A stretch of DNA of 29,349 nucleotides from Hofstenia miamia (lineage: Eukaryota; Xenacoelomorpha; Acoela; Hofsteniidae). The DNA lies in NCBI GenBank assembly GCA_900660155.1, contig CABFPE010000170.1, positions 694,146-723,494 of the forward strand, read 5' to 3'. Shown in pieces: positions 20,339-29,349 of the stretch. Position 1 is the stretch's first letter; each line of letters begins with the position of its first letter. Both the position numbers and the translations under genes were made by a program. A model generated the notes under the pieces. The model saw only the letters and a program-made list of their open reading frames with translations, was not told the origin of the DNA and made no database searches.

Positions 20339-20545
20339 ATTGTTGAAGCAACATTGTTTCAACTAAGTTCACCAGAGTATGTTGATTATATTATTGTGAC
20401 ATTGGCAAATAATGCAGAAGAAGACACCACCAGATTTCATGCTGATGCCACATTTTTATGTATGAAGCACTTTAAAATACAGAGACATTTTTACCATAAA
20501 TGTTTTTTAACTGATTATAAGTTACACATTTGCTGTACAATTTGA
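20339..20545 (+). pseudogene. Short open remnant after the MITE
   Basis: An open stretch of ~63 codons reads SPEYVDYIIVTLANNAEE and on to a TGA. It is protein-like in composition and immediately follows the element that cuts the 18970-19696 remnant. It could be the continuation of that remnant, but no homology supports this. Confidence 0.25.
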
Positions 20546-22250
20546 TAATTATGTAACTATATCTTCATTGTTATAAAACAGAAAGATTTAGTGAAAGGAA
20601 CTGAGTCTATGCTCTAAGCAATGGAAAAGTTGCTAAGTTCTTAATTTTATTAGTTAGAGTAATTTCTCTCTTTATCACTTAGTGACTACAGATAAGAGTG
20701 CTCTTTGTTGATATGCACTCTCTGAATAAGAATATCACTCTAGTGCTGAAAATCCAATATAGAATACCTTGCTTTAGAGATGTGAATAAGATATTAACTT
20801 TAAGCAATACAATGGCAAGAGTATTTTGAATCAAACTTGATCTACTTTCAGGTTTTAGATTTCAAGTTTGAGCTTAAATATTTTTAAAGAAAATTCTGAG
20901 TTTGATAATGTTTTTCAACTTTTAACCTAATATAAAATATTGAAACACAAAAATGTATTCTTAAATGATGCCAAAAGAGAAGCTAAAGATTACTAATTTC
21001 TTATAATAGTTTTAAGTGGATTTTTGATTGAATTCAAGTTCAAGTATCAATAAGTTATCTTACAAGTTCTGTTGAACAATTTTGCAGGCTCATTAAAGGT
21101 TAAGTTGCTAAAATTCCAAGGAGACAAAAACCCTTAATATTAGCAAACTTTTTCACATCTAGCAAGGATCTTGTAAAACAAATTGAAAGGATGAATCTGG
21201 CACTCTCTGTATTACAATGATGTTCAAGATTGCTATTGCTCTATTCAATGAAAACTTGAAAATGTAGCTAATTACCAACTTATTCTAATGCAAAATTAAA
21301 TTCAATGCTATCCAAATTGTGAAATTCTTTAAGAGGCAAATGAAAAACAAATTGAAAATATCATAAATTTAGTTAGATTGCTGCAACAATAACTGTAAAT
21401 ATGTTTGGGCAAGTACCTGTGCTTTAGTCATCTAAGCAGAATCCAATCAATGTTGTGTTACAATTTAATCATTCAAGATGTATGCCATAAATGGACAATT
21501 TGCTTACAGAAGTCTGTTACAATGGATATGAAATTTTGTATACTCTAAAGCTGAGTATTAAGCAACATGCCAGTTTTCTGTGACAGGAGATTAGAATGGC
21601 AAAATATTGCTTCTTGAGATTCATTGGAAAGCAATAGAAAAAATTCTGGATGAAGAATCTCTATATTCAACAACAATATATTGTGATCCAAAACACAAGC
21701 AATTATTGATCAAGATAAACTTTAAAATGATGTCCAGCACTACTCAGTCAAGGTAGTTTACATGTGCTTGATGGTAATAGAAGAACTTTGTGATATCATC
21801 TTTGATATCAACAAATTCCATTATCATTGCCTCAGTACTAATTATCAAATGTATTGTTGTTTGTATTAAGCAATCTGCTACATGTGTTTTCACAGAAAGT
21901 GGACAATCCAATTGTTCTAACATGATGGTGTCTCAGGAATAAGTCAGCAGAAAGCTTCGGATATTAATTCACAACTCATGTGTTAGACACAAAGATGAAT
22001 GTGGATTCTGCTATCTATCTCAAGGTAATGAAGTAATGCATGCAACAGGATAGCATGGAAAGAATTTTTATTGATGAAGGGATTCCACCTCTAAAAAACT
22101 ATAGGTAAAATTTTGAATTTCTCTAAAATGTGTAAATTTAAATTTGTAGCCCTACTAATTTTTATTTTCTATTAATTTCCTTTCCATACTGTAACTTTCT
22201 AGCAAAAAACTTATTATTGCATGTTCCCCATTTTCATATTTTGAAATTTT
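20546..22250. other. No gene recognised (AT-rich, CpG-poor)
   Basis: All frames are closed. A few words between 21400 and 21750 faintly resemble hAT transposase spacing, but not well enough to call. Confidence 0.5.
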
Positions 22251-23838
22251 TTGACGTGGTGTTGCTGGGCGACAGATTAATTACTAATATTTAACACATT
22301 GACCTGCTTTTTAAAATATGTAATTGAAATATTATCTCATATTAAATCTATTTTTAGAACAGGATAATTTTATAAAGAAGCTATTTATTAATAAAAAAGT
22401 TTGCTCATTATATTAAAGAGTGTTTATTGTGAAATTTTGGAAATATTGAAAATGTATTAGCTGTTTATTTGATAGTTTAACACTTGACTTAATTTCCAGG
22501 CGCTCCGCGAGTCACTTTTATGTTAAATATTTTATTAAAAAGCTCATATAACAAAAACTTTGCATGGTTGTCTTAACTACAATGAAAATTTTACATTTTT
22601 AATAGGTTAATCATATGGTAATTACACAATCGATACATATCAACACTATATTTGCAAAACTCATTTTCGTCATCCATGCAAGCAATGTTCGATCTAATGA
22701 GAAAGACTCCAGAGCTTAAAAAATTTGAGAATCCTGTATTAATTAATGTTTCCTCTGCATCCTAAGCTCAATTTGAACAATAAAGAGTATGTATACTTAG
22801 CCATTAAATTCCACACTTTTACTATAATTAATGTCATGCCGCTCTACATTTACATTTCGCTTAAATTTCGGATTCGTAATCAAGTCGCCGATATTGCAGA
22901 ATCCCGTCAAATCTCAATATAGTATACCGTCACTGCATGGTGTTGTTCTATTTGGAATAGTTTAAGCTTCACTAAAAACTCCCGAGCCTCAAATTACTGA
23001 ATTTCACTCCTTTTTGGGTTTAGAATAAGGCTCATTATTGGGTATTGCAGCAGTCCGCGCTCTTTTAAAATACTCTGTGCTTCATATATTTCTCAAGTGG
23101 CTGCTAGACGCAGTATTTCGTACCGCCCTTTCCTTGAATGAAATGTATCGTATTATCCGAACTTATATGTAAGAATATTCAACCCCGTTAAAATAACAAT
23201 AGTGCACGGATTTGCTTTGCCAAACATGTCATCCTGCGTCTAATTCTGCAAAAGATGTGGCACATATAGGTATAGCGAAATTATTATATATCTACACCCA
23301 TAGTCATTCCAGTTTGTTAATTGAGTAAATAACATTCAAATCCAAAATATGTGCTTTATTCAAAGAATTTCATAAATATAATTTTTATTCAATCTAGTTA
23401 ATGACATGGCATTCCAAGTAACAGTTTTTTAAATAATCACACAAATATGCTTGACAGTTAGCACATTTCTCATTATGTTTATTTTGTGTACGGATCTCTT
23501 TCGTTTCTGGGTATCAAATTCGGGCAAATGCGAGAAACTACGAGGAATGCGGAATGGATGGTTGCGTGTAGCAAAAGGAGGCTTAAATTTATGTTTGCAG
23601 TAGGATTCGCAGAATTGTAAACAATTATTACACTCACTAATATATCATCTAAACAATTGAAAACATATCTAATATAACTCTTGCTTAAAGATTTTCTGAG
23701 TTCATAATGCAATTTTAACTCTTTAATGGATTTAAGAAAAAAATTGAATTTTTTTATGAAATTTTATATTAAAATGACCTCCTAAATCCGAAAATCATAT
23801 TTATTTTTATGTGTTTCTATATTTTATTTAGATATAGC
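22251..23838. other. No gene recognised (CpG returns)
   Basis: From about 22250, CpG dinucleotides reappear at normal frequency (for example GGCGCTCCGCGAGTC at 22500-22514). Frames are short. No repeat shared with the rest of the window was seen. Confidence 0.5.
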
Positions 23839-23861
23839 ATGGGTCATATATGACCCAAAAT
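23839..23861 (+). repeat. piggyBac (sub)terminal repeat, left
   Basis: Contains GGGTCATATATGACCC, a perfect 16-base palindrome. The 23-base block is the inverted copy of 25786-25808 with one mismatch. Confidence 0.75.
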
Positions 23862-23956
23862 CAATCTTATCATAATTACTTCAAGTGAAAGGTAATAGCA
23901 CCCCTAAAATATGTCTAATTTTTGTTAAATAAAAACAAAAACCATTTTATTTTGAT

Positions 23957-25672
23957 TTATAAAACAAATAATCCTTTATTAGCTGCTAATTTTGAACACA
24001 AAATAAACATTTTCTTTGGAAAAACAAGTGAAAAAACAAACGACAAACAAAAAATTATCCTTTTCAAATTCATTCCATGCAAATCGTGGTATTCACCAAA
24101 GCAATTGCGTGTGCTTGTGAAACACAAAAAACTTGACATCTTGTACAGTAATTGTTCGTCTTCATATCTCTTTGATGCCGGGTGCATGCAATGCATCTCC
24201 TTCGTTCGTCTTTTTTGTCATTTGGTGGCTAGGGCGTTGCGATACAAATTATTGCAGTCTTGTTAGATGCTGTAATGGAGGCTTTCTTTGCCTTGATGTG
24301 TAAACTCCTACTCTTTTGCGACTGCTCTTCTAAAATAAAATGGTTCTTTGTTCCTATTGCGTTGTGGAAATCTTGTCTTCATTACTGTTTGGTAGATAAA
24401 TTTAGCATTATTTACTGCAATATCCATTAGATCAATAAATATCCGTAAATAAAATTTAACTCTGCTTTTTCTATCAATTTCATATGTCACTTTCTTTTGG
24501 CCCATCAAATCAATTCCATTCATGTTGGAATTATAAACATTTACCATTTCAGGTTGTGGTATCTTCAATCTCTGAAAACCTGTCATAGTTTTTACTCTTC
24601 TCGTGGCTTCAGTCTCTTTGGCATATGCTTTCTGTTTTGACGAGCTGTACCACAACAATTTATTCCTCGTGATTTTAGTGTGTATTGCAAGAAAGGACTG
24701 TTGAAAAAATTTTCAACACAAATTTAAATTCCCTTGTTTTCTAAGCTTTTTGTTAACTGCAAGACTACACTTTCGCCTAGTCCATATTCTGGATGATCCT
24801 TCTTGCCAGTGTGAATATCTGCTTCGAAAAGATAGCCACTTTTTGCATCACATCTACACCAAAGTTTGAAGCCGCATTTTATAGGCTTACATTTAACGTA
24901 TTGTCTCATTACATTACATCCCTTGAATTTGATCATATGCTCATCAATTGATTGCTTTTGAGTTGGCTGTAATGTTTGTTGAAATGAATTATTCAAATGA
25001 TCAAACAAAGGTCGAACTTTGTATGCTCTATCATATTGAGGGTGATTTTTATCAAGCGCTCTTGTGTTATCAGAAAAATAGAGTGCTGATCTAATTTCTT
25101 CATATCTTCTACCTGCCATAACGTTTGAAATGCATGGAACATTCAAGTCAGTTTGTTTGCTCCAGTAGTCTCTAAGCCGAGGCACAGAATGATAATCCAT
25201 TATAAAACTAAGCTCCAGAAAACACAAATTCCGTCAAAATTAGTGTCAAAAGGGCTACCTTTTTGTTCCATGTAAAGCTTTGATTGGGGTATGATTATAT
25301 TATTTATAGATAAATCCAATTCAACGCCAGTTTTGAATATTTCTAAGGGGCTGGAGGAGACCTTACCTGGTCAAAAATAGTTGCTATCTGTAAGTTAGAG
25401 TTTATGTTGTGAATAGGTGGGTAGTTTCTTTTCTACTGAAAATTGAGATGTGGGATCCCCTCTTGTGTAGCATTATTAGTAGCTACTTACATACTATTTT
25501 CATCTGTGGGGTCTATAAAAACTTCCTCACCCGCAAGATCTGAATCTTCTTCTTGATCTTCTTCATCTAAAATGTGATCTTCCTCAGCATCACTCTGATT
25601 GGTCAACAATATTTCTCTGATTTCATCATTTCCTATGTGATATATTCTTTTATCTACTCTTTTAGATGGCAT
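23957..25672 (-). pseudogene. piggyBac transposase (broken)
   Basis: The start at 25672 gives an acidic N-terminus (EEDHILDEEDQEED), usual for the family. Broken frames at 25380-25228 contain IFKTGVELDLS. At 25227-24724 come LRDYWSKQ, RRYEEIRSALYFSDN and the core SIDEHMIKFKG, then WCRCDAKSGYLFEADIHTGK with the first catalytic Asp. The second, normally DNFF or DNWF, is VENFFNS (about 24705-24685), Asp to Glu. The third, in NSNMNGIDLMGQ (24540-24500), is kept. The C-terminal Cys/His region keeps LCFTSTRNCFGEYH but has lost several zinc ligands. Cut-and-paste transposition into TTAA is the family role. Stops and the active-site change make it dead. Confidence 0.85.
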
Positions 25673-25785
25673 AATGCTGAAAAAGGTTGGAAAAGTTCAA
25701 AAGTCTACTTTCTGAGCATAGGGCATTTGTAAAAAGTATATTTTCACTATTCAGTAAAAGAATCTACAATATACACCACAAAAGT

Positions 25786-25808
25786 ATTTTGGGTCACATA
25801 TGACCCAT
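25786..25808 (-). repeat. piggyBac (sub)terminal repeat, right
   Basis: Contains GGGTCACATATGACCC, palindromic except for one base. Inverted copy of the left repeat. Confidence 0.75.
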
Positions 25809-25922
25809 CACCATTTGCACCTCAATAATTATAATATATTGAAAAAAAAATACAGTTATGCTGAGACATATTGCAATAATGAACATAAAACTACAAAAAT
25901 GATAGATATAAACATTTATATA

Positions 25923-25954
25923 CACTGTGTCTGAAGTTATTATGCAAATGACAA
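25923..25954 (+). repeat. Tc1-B left outer inverted repeat
   Basis: Begins CACTGTGTCTGAAG and is preceded by TA. Pairs with 27464-27495. Confidence 0.95.
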
Positions 25955-26088
25955 AAGTCTTATTTTTGAAAGAGTGGCAATGATTCCTTTAAACCAAAAT
26001 ATGTCATGCATGAGTGAATGTGTTTGTGGTGACAAGTGAATAGCAATAATCTCCAGTATGTTAAGGATTAGATTAAAAAGATTAAAAA

Positions 26089-26113
26089 GTACTGTCTGAA
26101 GTTATTACGCATG
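26089..26113 (+). repeat. Tc1-B left inner repeat
   Basis: GTACTGTCTGAAGTTATTAC and on: a direct repeat of the outer core, 166 bases in from the end. Confidence 0.8.
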
Positions 26114-26171
26114 TAGTATTTACTTTTGAAAAGTACATGTGGACATTTTTGCTTTGAATCCAAAATCGAGA

Positions 26172-27178
26172 ATGGGGAAGAAAAAAGACATCTCACCAAC
26201 TGAATAAGAGAAAATTGTGAAATTTTTGTCAGATGGTGAAACTATTTCAAAGAAACTTTTCAGGGATCATCGTACCATCAAAAAGATTGTTAATGATTTC
26301 AACAAACAAAGGATGCGGACAAAGGGCAAAGGTTTCAAAGATGTTAACGAAAGAGACAAAAGACAGTTCAATCGAGTTCTACGGAAAAATCCTTTATTGA
26401 GCAGTAAAGCCATCTTTGACAAGGCTGGAATTGCTGGTGTGAAGAGAGACAAGAGATGTCGAATCCTGAAAACTCTTGGCAAAGTGAGAAAAGTCAGTAC
26501 AAGACCACCGCTGAACAAGAACCACATTGAGAGAAGACTGAACTGGGCCAAGGAGAATCTAAAAACCAGATTTGAAACTGTTGTTTTTACAAATGAATGC
26601 AGAGTTTCTCTAGATGGGCCAGATGGATGGGCAAAAGGTTGGGTTGCTCATGAAAAAGCACCCTTCTAAACAAATTCAGACGGCTACAAGGTGGTGGATG
26701 TGTCATGATATGGGCTGGAATTGTGGACAAGAACGTCATAGGCCCCTACAAAGTTGACGATTGAGTCAAACTGAACACCATTAATTACTGTCGGCTTTTG
26801 GAGGACACATTCTTCAAGTGGTACAAACCACAGAGTCGTGTATTCAAGCAAAAATGCATTTTAATGCAAGACAATGCACCTTCCCATGCTTCCAAAGGAA
26901 CTCTGGAGTATTTGGCTACAAAAGGCTTCTCCGGAAACAGGTTGATGAAGTGGCCTGCATCATCCCCTGACTTGAACCCTATTGAAAATCTTTGGGCAAT
27001 TGTCAAGAAAGAGCTTTACAGTGGCGGGAAGCAGTATTCCAGTAAAGCTGAACTTTGGGCAGCTATACAAGCCACAATGAAGGCAATTCCAGCAGAGACA
27101 ATTGGCAATCTCACATGTTCTCTGGACAAGAGACTTATGAAGCTTGTAGAAAACAAAGGGGGCTATATAAATATGTAA
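26172..27178 (+). pseudogene. Tc1 transposase, DD37E spacing (broken)
   Basis: Transposase for cut-and-paste at TA. The ATG at 26172 gives MGKKKDISPTE, then a TAA and a frameshift. From 26217 the paired-type DNA-binding region has RDHRTIKKIVNDFNKQ and KRDKRCRILKTLGKVRK. The catalytic domain starts with FTNECRVSLDGPDGW, where Asn (26592-26594) replaces the first Asp. A stop after APF (26667) is followed by frame GGGCVMIWAG, then a TGA at 26762. From 26798 the second Asp is in LMQDNAPSHAS (26870-26872) and the Glu in DLNPIENLWA (26984-26986). There are 37 residues between them, the DD37E class. It ends at TAA 27176. Three disruptions and the lost Asp make it inactive. Confidence 0.9.
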
Positions 27179-27300
27179 ACAGCTACTTAATGTTTCATGA
27201 CAAGATGTGATTGTTGTTTTGCCAATACAAACAGTATAATAAACATTTTCTGTAAAATTTTTCAATAAATGTTGTGGTTTTTCACGAAATAGTGTTATGA

Positions 27301-27323
27301 TGCATAATAAAATCAGACAGTAC
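27301..27323 (-). repeat. Tc1-B right inner repeat
   Basis: On the minus strand GTACTGTCTGATTTTATTATG: the inner repeat in inverted orientation, 172 bases in from the right end. Confidence 0.75.
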
Positions 27324-27462
27324 ATTTCTATATTTTGGGGATTAATTTGTTAAAAAAAATCTATTTGCAACTCCTGAATTGCATTTGGTAGACACTAGTG
27401 TTTACAATAACGCATGAATGTTTGTGTTTGAAAAAATCCAGTAGTTTTGTTAAAAACAGATA

Positions 27463-27495
27463 TTTGTCATTTACATAATAACTTCAGACACAGTG
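27463..27495 (-). repeat. Tc1-B right outer inverted repeat
   Basis: On the minus strand CACTGTGTCTGAAGTTATTATG and on; followed on the plus strand by TA. Confidence 0.95.
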
Positions 27496-27502
27496 TATAG
27501 AA

Positions 27503-28270
27503 GGAGTTCAACAAAGATATCCTATCCGAGATCGTCAACTTCCTATTCGTTTTCGGAAACGAAATGAATATTATGCTGATGATGTCTTTGAACCTTCCAA
27601 GCTGAATGAATTAAATAATTTGAACCTGAATGCGATTAATTAAGAAGTATCAAAAGCTTCAGTAAAAAATGATAATCTGCTTAGTACACGTTCGGTTTTA
27701 TCAAAGAAAGAAATGAATGGTGATGAGAGGCAACCTAGAGCTCGTCTTATTTTACGAGGATATCAAAACAAAGAAGTTCCTGAATCTTACTCTATTACGT
27801 GTTCTAGGCCAGCTGCTCGGATATTGCTTTCATTTTTGTCTTTTTCTGGTTGGCACGTTTATGTTCTTGATGTTAAGACTGCTTTCCTTCAAAGCAAGGA
27901 ACTTAACAATTATGTTTATGTTCAACCACCAATTGAGGCTGATCGTTCCCATAATATCATATGGTGTTTGCGAGCCGATGTTTATGGGCTTGCTGAAGCT
28001 TCAAAGCTGTGGTACGAGACAGTTACTGAAAGTTTAGCTAAGCTTGGTGGTGTTGAGTGTTCTGCTGATCGTGCTTTGTATATTTTCCGTGATAGTTCCT
28101 CAAATTTCCGTGGTACAGTAATGATATATGTGGATGATTTGATGTTTTCAGGTGAAATAAATTGGCTGGATTATATAATTAAGCAATTTTATACTCAGTT
28201 CACAATGGGAAAAATACTTCAAGTCAATAATATAAATGGTGGGAACGCTGTAAAGTTGAAAATTGTATAA
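27503..28270 (+). pseudogene. Ty1/copia pol fragment (reverse transcriptase)
   Basis: One frame runs from 27503 with a single TAA at 27641. It first gives QQRYPIRDRQLPIR, the link after integrase in copia Pol, then LSTRSVLSKKE. From 27713 comes the RVT_2 core: RARLILRGYQNKE, VYVLDVKTAFLQS (first catalytic Asp), YVYVQPPIEA, LRADVYGLAEASKLWY, and MIYVDDLMFSG with both palm Asp. Copia likeness stops near QFYTQFTMGK (about 28215). The last 17 codons look unrelated and end at TAA 28268. Gag, protease and integrase are not present upstream, where the Tc1 element lies. RNase H is also missing. The catalytic residues are intact, but the piece is only a fragment. Confidence 0.85.
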
Positions 28271-28355
28271 CGCTTTAACTTTATAAAGAAAAAATCATAG
28301 ATTCGTATTGGTTTTAGAAGTTTTGTCTTTTTTAAAGAAAATTTGTTTCCTTTAA

Positions 28356-29237
28356 ATGGATATAAACTCTATGAATGATGATGATTTCATTGACTACTTT
28401 ATTCGTGTATGTAAAGAGAAAAAACCAAAGAATTCAGAAGTAAATCGATTATCTATAATTATTGGAAACCTTAAATCAAAAGCTAATGTAGAATCGCGAC
28501 CATATTCCGAAGCTATGAAAATTGAACCTATTGTTCATCAATTAGTTCAGAAAAAATCTTCATCGAAAATTATAGTTCAAGAAGCACATCAAGTGCTTTC
28601 AAACAGGCTTAGTAAAAGTACTAAAGAACTTTTACTAAATCAAAATATAATCTCAAGAAAAAATACAGTAATTGAATGTTCTCATGAGAATTCAGTTACT
28701 GAGATCAAAGAAAAATTTGAAACATCTGGAATTAAATTTAAAGTAATAAATCAGCTTGATGCTAATATTAGGCTTTCTGGGATTCCTTCATATGTTTCTC
28801 AAGATGATATACAGAATGAGCTTAAAGATTACGGCATAAATGCTAAGTTTTTGTTTAAACAACGTGCTGCACATATATTTCGTATTGACAACTCAAATCT
28901 AAGAAAACTCATTAGCTGCTTTCCTAATTATAAATTTCCATCTGTAACTTCATGTATGTTACTTCCTTTCGCCCTATTTTGCAAACCAAACTTTTGTATA
29001 AAATGCAAGAAGTTCGGTCATTCTATGAAAACCTGCAAAAATAATGAACCTAGGCCATCAGATGAAGTGAACAAATCTAATTGTCTATATTGTAATTCTC
29101 AACATAACAAATATGAGCTATGTAGTGTTCTTCAAAAAGAAATTATTAAATATATTGGACGAATTAATCTGATAGATGTCAATCCATTTTTCATTCAACA
29201 TAGTTTGAATAGCATCAAATTTGGTTTCAAATCATAA
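28356..29237 (+). CDS. Jockey-type LINE ORF1 protein (gag-like, two zinc knuckles)
   Basis: An uninterrupted 293-residue frame. Residues 1-125 are charged and mainly helical-looking. Residues 127-195 (NIRLSGIPSYVSQDDIQNEL and on) resemble the RRM-like segment that precedes the knuckles in jockey-clade ORF1. Knuckle 1 is C214-x2-C217-x4-H222-x4-C227. Knuckle 2 is C243-x2-C246-x3-H250-x5-C256. A third knuckle, common in relatives, is not visible. The family protein binds the LINE RNA and delivers it to the nucleus or chromosomes. The ATG is preceded by a T- and A-rich leader with in-frame stops, and no better upstream start is seen. The stop overlaps a following ATG (TAATG). The only long intact frame in the window, so probably a younger insertion. 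Confidence 0.75.
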   Translation: MDINSMNDDDFIDYFIRVCKEKKPKNSEVNRLSIIIGNLKSKANVESRPYSEAMKIEPIVHQLVQKKSSSKIIVQEAHQVLSNRLSKSTKELLLNQNIISRKNTVIECSHENSVTEIKEKFETSGIKFKVINQLDANIRLSGIPSYVSQDDIQNELKDYGINAKFLFKQRAAHIFRIDNSNLRKLISCFPNYKFPSVTSCMLLPFALFCKPNFCIKCKKFGHSMKTCKNNEPRPSDEVNKSNCLYCNSQHNKYELCSVLQKEIIKYIGRINLIDVNPFFIQHSLNSIKFGFKS

Positions 29238-29349
29238 TGTGTTTTATAATCTATCTATTGCATCATTCAATTCTTCCAAATCAATCACACACATTGACAT
29301 CATTATTGAAAATAATTTTCCAGATAATGCAAGAACCACTTCGAGTTAT
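29237..29349 (+). other. Possible start of LINE ORF2, cut by window end
   Basis: The ORF1 stop and an ATG share bases (TAATG, 29235-29239), and that frame stays open to the window end (37 codons). A second frame starting after the stop is also open. Neither shows endonuclease motifs within this short piece, so the frame is undecided. Confidence 0.3.

Larger units (their letters stand above)
23839..25808 (-). mobile_element. piggyBac element (degenerate)
   Basis: A piggyBac transposase remnant on the minus strand lies between inverted copies of a 23-base sequence at 23839-23861 and 25786-25808. The terminal bases and the TTAA target duplication of the family could not be identified, so the true ends may lie some tens of bases further out. 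Confidence 0.75.
25923..27495 (+). mobile_element. Tc1-B: near full-length Tc1/mariner element, IR/DR type
   Basis: Terminal inverted repeats of about 32 bases start CACTGTGTCTGAAGTTATTATG and differ at one position. A TA sits outside each end (25921-25922 and 27496-27497), the target duplication of the superfamily. Each end carries a second inner copy about 166-172 bases in, the IR/DR layout known from Sleeping Beauty and related Tc1 elements. Total length is 1573 bases. Confidence 0.95.

Noticed and set aside
21400..21750. Possible hAT transposase remnant
   Set aside because: Only loose word spacing; no BED finger, no dimerisation block and no inverted ends seen.
23479..23712. 77-codon minus frame before the piggyBac
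   Set aside because: No motif, no partner copy and length expected by chance in AT-rich DNA.
1..29349. CRISPR array, bacterial operon or phage module
   Set aside because: No regular short repeats with unique spacers, no ribosome-binding sites before frames, and the element types are eukaryotic.

Overview
The window looks like AT-rich metazoan nuclear DNA, probably from an invertebrate; nothing in it fixes the species. It is almost entirely mobile DNA in different states of decay. I find no intact host gene, no tRNA or rRNA and no CRISPR. The element mix (Ty3/gypsy, Ty1/copia, a jockey-type LINE, IR/DR-type Tc1, piggyBac, a probable MITE, AT microsatellites) and the non-bacterial organisation argue for a eukaryote.

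Layout. (1) 230-10425, minus strand: Gypsy-1, a long Ty3/gypsy retrotransposon with a ~1.55 kb 3' LTR, a purine tract, gag, aspartic protease, reverse transcriptase, RNase H, integrase, and a large extra reading frame (ORF3, ~1 kb codons) between integrase and the 3' LTR. Its 5' LTR at 9925-10425 is truncated. Every domain carries stops, frameshifts or catalytic substitutions. (2) 10426-11790: unassigned decayed sequence. (3) 11800-17233, plus strand: Gypsy-2, a 5'-truncated relative running from the integrase linker through the same ORF3 into an LTR start. It lies head-to-head with Gypsy-1. A ~690-base piece of Gypsy-2 occurs twice (13040-13727 and 14496-15183). Between the copies sit a single N, an 87-base flank and a truncated Tc1 element. 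(4) 17234-18900: LTR pieces split by an AT microsatellite. (5) 18970-20545: a decayed coding remnant of unknown family, interrupted by a ~640-bp element with inverted ends. (6) 20546-23838: no gene recognised. (7) 23839-25808: a dead piggyBac. (8) 25923-27495: a near full-length Tc1/mariner of the DD37E spacing class with two repeats at each end. (9) 27503-28220: a copia reverse transcriptase fragment. (10) 28356-end: an intact LINE ORF1 with two zinc knuckles, running toward the window edge.

The genes do not form one pathway. They are successive layers of selfish elements. CpG content helps order the layers: about 1640-22250 is strongly CpG-poor, except for the Tc1 fragment inside it. The left edge and the right third keep normal CpG. 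The least familiar feature is the gypsy ORF3 with the repeat-bearing linker before it. It is present in both gypsy copies, has no recognised domain, and shows no visible signal peptide or membrane anchor that would make it an envelope.
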